DNA of 46,165 nucleotides, taken from the NCBI GenBank assembly GCA_031363085.1, contig JANLTU010000179.1:1-46165 (forward strand), read 5' to 3'. The stretch comes from UBA6921 sp031363085. GTDB taxonomy: Bacteria; Pseudomonadota; Gammaproteobacteria; SG8-11. The translations under genes were made by a program, and so were the position numbers. The notes under the pieces are model-generated. The model searched no databases and had not been told where the DNA came from. It saw only the letters and a program-made list of their open reading frames with translations. Below are positions 43,485 through 46,165 of this stretch, in pieces (the stretch's first letter is position 1; each line of letters begins with the position of its first letter).

Positions 43485-44026
43485 CTAATTGTTTAATTTA
43501 AGACGGATTCCCACGAGGTTCCGACAGAGAACCAAGCCTTGAATCAGGGGCCGTTTCGGACATGAAACGAAGCCGGATCCTTGGCCTGGATGTAATCGAA
43601 CCAACATCACGGAGACAAAACTCCCGAGCCTCCACCGAAACGTTGCGACAGACTTTGAATTGCAACGGTTAGAATTTTGAGCGGTGTGTGGTCGCGCTGT
43701 CAAGGATTGGAAATGCATTTGCCGATAATTGCTTTGTACACGAGATGAAAAGTGCTTTCGCACTATAAAAACAGCTATTTTTAATTGGCCGAGCATCAGA
43801 TTGATAGGTTGATAGAACATTTATTTTGAATGCGTCAAGCCTGCTCGTCAGTCTTTAATATATTCATAATACTTAATGAATCAAACTGGGTTGCCCCTGC
43901 GTATAGGAGGTTAAAAATAGCTGTGCAGGTGCCCCGAGTTCTGGTTGAATGCAATTGAAAGCGCACGTTAAGATTACAAAGTGGTAAGGATGTAGAGACG
44001 ATTATAATGTATTAGAAGGGGGATGG
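43485..44026. promoter_or_regulatory. Divergent intergenic region between the cupredoxin and porin genes
   Basis: No credible gene lies here; a minus-strand frame of about 110 residues has no recognisable features. A TATAAT hexamer at 44003-44008 is placed 18 bases before the porin ATG, too close to be its promoter without an almost leaderless message, so it may be chance. The porin ribosome site is GAAGGGGG at 44016-44022. Confidence 0.35.
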
Positions 44027-45175
44027 ATGATTATGTTAAGTGCCATAGCGAGACAGTTAAAATCCAAGCGATCCAGCACTATTTTTAACATTAAGGTGCT
44101 CGGTGCAAGCGTTGCCTTGTGGGTCATGTGTCCGGCATATGCCGCAGACGCGCCGCCCGAGCCTCCCGAAATCACCGGCGGCATCACGTTGATCGGGCAG
44201 AAGCTTCGAAGCGCTCATCCTGATCAGGCCACCATGGGCGATTTTGGTTCCTCGCTGTCGGTCGATTTGAATTTCGATAAAAAAGTGGGCGACGGCAAAG
44301 TCACCGTGTGGCTCATGCACGCCGAAGGTTTTGATCCCAGTCCGGGTGCCAATACTGATTATGAGGGCGCGTCTGGCACGCCCGGTACCCCGGAATTCCG
44401 AGATGGATTTTCCGACACGCGCATTGCTGAAGCAAAATACGAGTTGCCGGTGTCGGACAACCTCACAGTCACCTTCGGTAAGATCAGCCCGCAGGGCTAT
44501 TTCGACGCCAACAATGCGGCCAACGATCAAACACGGCAGTTTTTGGCTGGCGTCTTTGTCAATAATGTCGCCATTCCTTTTCCCGGTCACATGGCAACCC
44601 ATGCCTATCCGGGCGGTGTGGTGGCGAGCTTCCTGATGAATGAGACGGTCACGTTGCAAGCCGGCATTCTCGAAGCAGCGCACGACTATTCGGGGGAGTT
44701 CAGGCGCTTGATGAGCATCGGCGAAGCCGACGCCAAAATGGACATAGCGGACGGCGAAGCGAACTTTCGCTTGATCACATTTCAGACTGAATCCGACGAA
44801 AATCCAAAGAACATCTACAAGATTTCCGGCTTTGCTCTCAGCCTCGATTACACCTATAACGACGACTACATCTTTTTTGCACGTTATGGCTCGCGCAAGG
44901 CGGCCAGCAATGCGCCGGACGAAGACCCCAAGTCCACGATGAGTTTCGGCGTGCAGGGGCCGTTTGGGGATGTCGCGTTTGGTGCCGGCTATTCGGTGAA
45001 CAAGGCCAAAGGTAAAGACTTGGAAAAAGAAACCTGGATGGAATTTTATATTCAGTATGCGCTGGCTAAAGGCGTGCTCGCCGCGCTGGATTATCAACAG
45101 GCCAAGAACCCGCAGTTCGACTCCGCCTACGGCACTTTTACCGCCTTGGGCGCACGTCTCCAGGTTGATTTTTAA
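44027..45175 (+). CDS. Outer-membrane porin-like protein
   Basis: This 382-residue protein has a signal peptide ending PAYAADAPP (about 1-39), then alternating amphipathic strands throughout (ITGGITLIGQKL, KVTVWLMHAEGF, LTVTFGKISPQGYFDANNAA) and a terminal ARLQVDF with C-terminal Phe. The ITLIGQK...TVWLMHAEG...FGKI pattern is like carbohydrate-selective or OprB-type porins. It should form an outer-membrane channel. The diheme lipoprotein gene follows 73 bases later, probably in the same transcript, so the two may act together, for example channel plus electron carrier; this is inference. Confidence 0.75.
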   Translation: MIMLSAIARQLKSKRSSTIFNIKVLGASVALWVMCPAYAADAPPEPPEITGGITLIGQKLRSAHPDQATMGDFGSSLSVDLNFDKKVGDGKVTVWLMHAEGFDPSPGANTDYEGASGTPGTPEFRDGFSDTRIAEAKYELPVSDNLTVTFGKISPQGYFDANNAANDQTRQFLAGVFVNNVAIPFPGHMATHAYPGGVVASFLMNETVTLQAGILEAAHDYSGEFRRLMSIGEADAKMDIADGEANFRLITFQTESDENPKNIYKISGFALSLDYTYNDDYIFFARYGSRKAASNAPDEDPKSTMSFGVQGPFGDVAFGAGYSVNKAKGKDLEKETWMEFYIQYALAKGVLAALDYQQAKNPQFDSAYGTFTALGARLQVDF

Positions 45176-45248
45176 GGCACCGTATTGCAGAAGGAACTCA
45201 CGCGGGGTGAGTCGCGAACTCAACAACGATCACAAAGGTAGTCAGATA

Positions 45249-46157
45249 ATGAAAACTAATCGACAGAGCGAAGACAAAAAAAATACCCGCGCCGTAGCCA
45301 TGGCGGCGCTGGTGGCTGCATTCACTTTCACGTTGCAGGGCTGCAATGAACAGGTGCCGGTATCGGACTTCGGCCCGGCGCCGAGTGTGCGCGTGCCGGT
45401 TGAAGAGCTTGATGCAGAAACAAAAGAACTAGTGATTCTTGGCGGGCGTTTGTATGACAACTGGATAGCGATAAGCGGTGTAATCAAATCGGATAACAAT
45501 CCGATGGCGGTCTATATTAAGGGTTATTCTGAGGCTAGCCCAACTAAGCCATATAGCGACTTCATTGTGCTGGACGGTACCGATACGACAAAGCCAAAAC
45601 CGAAACAATACCGCTGCAACACCTGCCATGGCTTCAACTACACCGGGTCGGAGTTTTTCCTGGTCGGAGTGATGGACGCGTCAGCCAACAAAACAATTGA
45701 AGAGATCCAGGCGATCATTAGTGACGGAATTTCATTCACAATCGGCACAACCGAGAAAACTGTGCATCAGTTTGGCGGCGATCTGAGCAGCGCAGAAATA
45801 AAGGCGCTCGCGACATTTATCAAACATGGCGTCGTCAATATTGGCGACTACCTCTACACACTTGGATCCGTTGGTATTGGTAAAGGTAATGCCGGGAATG
45901 GCAAAACGCTTTATTTCGGCAATGCGGGATGTTCAGCTTCAACCTGTCACGGTCCGGAGGGCAAAGGCAAGGATTTTGGTGGTGGCGAGGTTGTTGGCAC
46001 CATCGGCCAAAACGACCCCGATGAAATGCTGCATAAAATTCGGTTTGGTCAACCATCCAGTCCGAGAAGAGGTGGTATGCCAAGCATCTATGACTCCCAC
46101 CTAACCACCCAAGACGCTGCCGACATCATGACCTTCACGCAGCAGTTGCCAAAGTAA
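45249..46157 (+). CDS. Diheme cytochrome c lipoprotein
   Basis: This 302-residue protein has a lipoprotein signal ending TLQGC (Cys32), so it is anchored in a membrane facing the periplasm. Two heme sites are visible: CNTCH (123-127) and the unusual C-SAST-CH (228-234), which has four residues between the cysteines instead of two. FGNAGCSASTCHGPEG has the look of a class I cytochrome domain, and the second half contains a possible distal Met (RRGGMPSI). The first half is not a familiar cytochrome domain. The ATG at 45249 lies 10 bases after an AAAGGTAG site, behind the porin gene. The stop is 8 bases before the window end. Confidence 0.8.
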   Translation: MKTNRQSEDKKNTRAVAMAALVAAFTFTLQGCNEQVPVSDFGPAPSVRVPVEELDAETKELVILGGRLYDNWIAISGVIKSDNNPMAVYIKGYSEASPTKPYSDFIVLDGTDTTKPKPKQYRCNTCHGFNYTGSEFFLVGVMDASANKTIEEIQAIISDGISFTIGTTEKTVHQFGGDLSSAEIKALATFIKHGVVNIGDYLYTLGSVGIGKGNAGNGKTLYFGNAGCSASTCHGPEGKGKDFGGGEVVGTIGQNDPDEMLHKIRFGQPSSPRRGGMPSIYDSHLTTQDAADIMTFTQQLPK

Positions 46158-46165
46158 TGATTAAC

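Noticed and set aside
43485..43820. Possible gene of about 110 codons upstream of the cupredoxin gene
   Set aside because: No ribosome site, irregular composition and no recognisable features; treated as intergenic.
44057..45226. 389-codon minus-strand frame covering the porin gene
   Set aside because: The plus-strand porin has a signal peptide, strand pattern and terminal Phe; the minus-strand product has none of the expected features.

Overview
The window comes from a chemotrophic sulfur-oxidising proteobacterium, most likely gammaproteobacterial or a close relative. Its core is a complete sulfur-oxidiser type dsr cluster, dsrABEFHCMKLJOPNR, at about 7.4-20.2 kb on the plus strand. The presence of dsrEFH and dsrL, and a DsrC with both C-terminal cysteines, marks the oxidative direction of the pathway. 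No tRNA, rRNA or CRISPR array was seen.

Layout. 0-3.2 kb: the 5' end of an insertion-sequence transposase, a lexA-imuA SOS pair behind two tandem LexA boxes, then a family 2 glycosyltransferase and an APS kinase (cysC). 3.2-7.1 kb, minus strand: a compact operon divergent from dsr. It encodes an iron-dependent TauD-type oxygenase, two uncharacterised proteins, a Cas6-like RNA-binding protein, a cysteine-less DsrC paralogue (RspA type) and a 3-mercaptopyruvate sulfurtransferase. 7.1-7.4 kb: the divergent promoter region. 7.4-20.2 kb: dsr. The products would oxidise stored or persulfidic sulfur to sulfite (DsrAB), relay sulfur through DsrEFH to DsrC, and pass electrons through DsrL and the DsrMKJOP membrane complex. 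DsrN makes the siro(heme)amide cofactor. 20.5-22.9 kb: a NarX/NarL-like two-component system. 23-28.2 kb: decayed genes, a small membrane protein, a polysaccharide deacetylase with a glycosyltransferase, a DUF4337 protein and an ATP-grasp-like protein.

28.2-42.8 kb is the most unusual part. A CHASE2-adenylate cyclase is followed by three tandem paralogues of about 1,120-1,135 residues. Each reads as signal peptide, FecR domain, TPR array and C-terminal outer-membrane beta-barrel. The N-terminal two thirds are strongly conserved and the barrels diverge. Small secreted or cysteine-rich proteins lie between them, and the gap between copies 1 and 2 holds a group II intron fragment and a wrecked toxin-antitoxin pair. 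43-46.2 kb: a cupredoxin-like periplasmic protein (minus strand), a porin and a diheme cytochrome c lipoprotein.

Two regions look least described: the operon opposite dsr that combines a Cas6-like protein with a DsrC-family regulator, and the triplicated FecR-TPR-barrel locus with its small partner proteins. All functional calls rest on motif recognition by eye; no database search was run.
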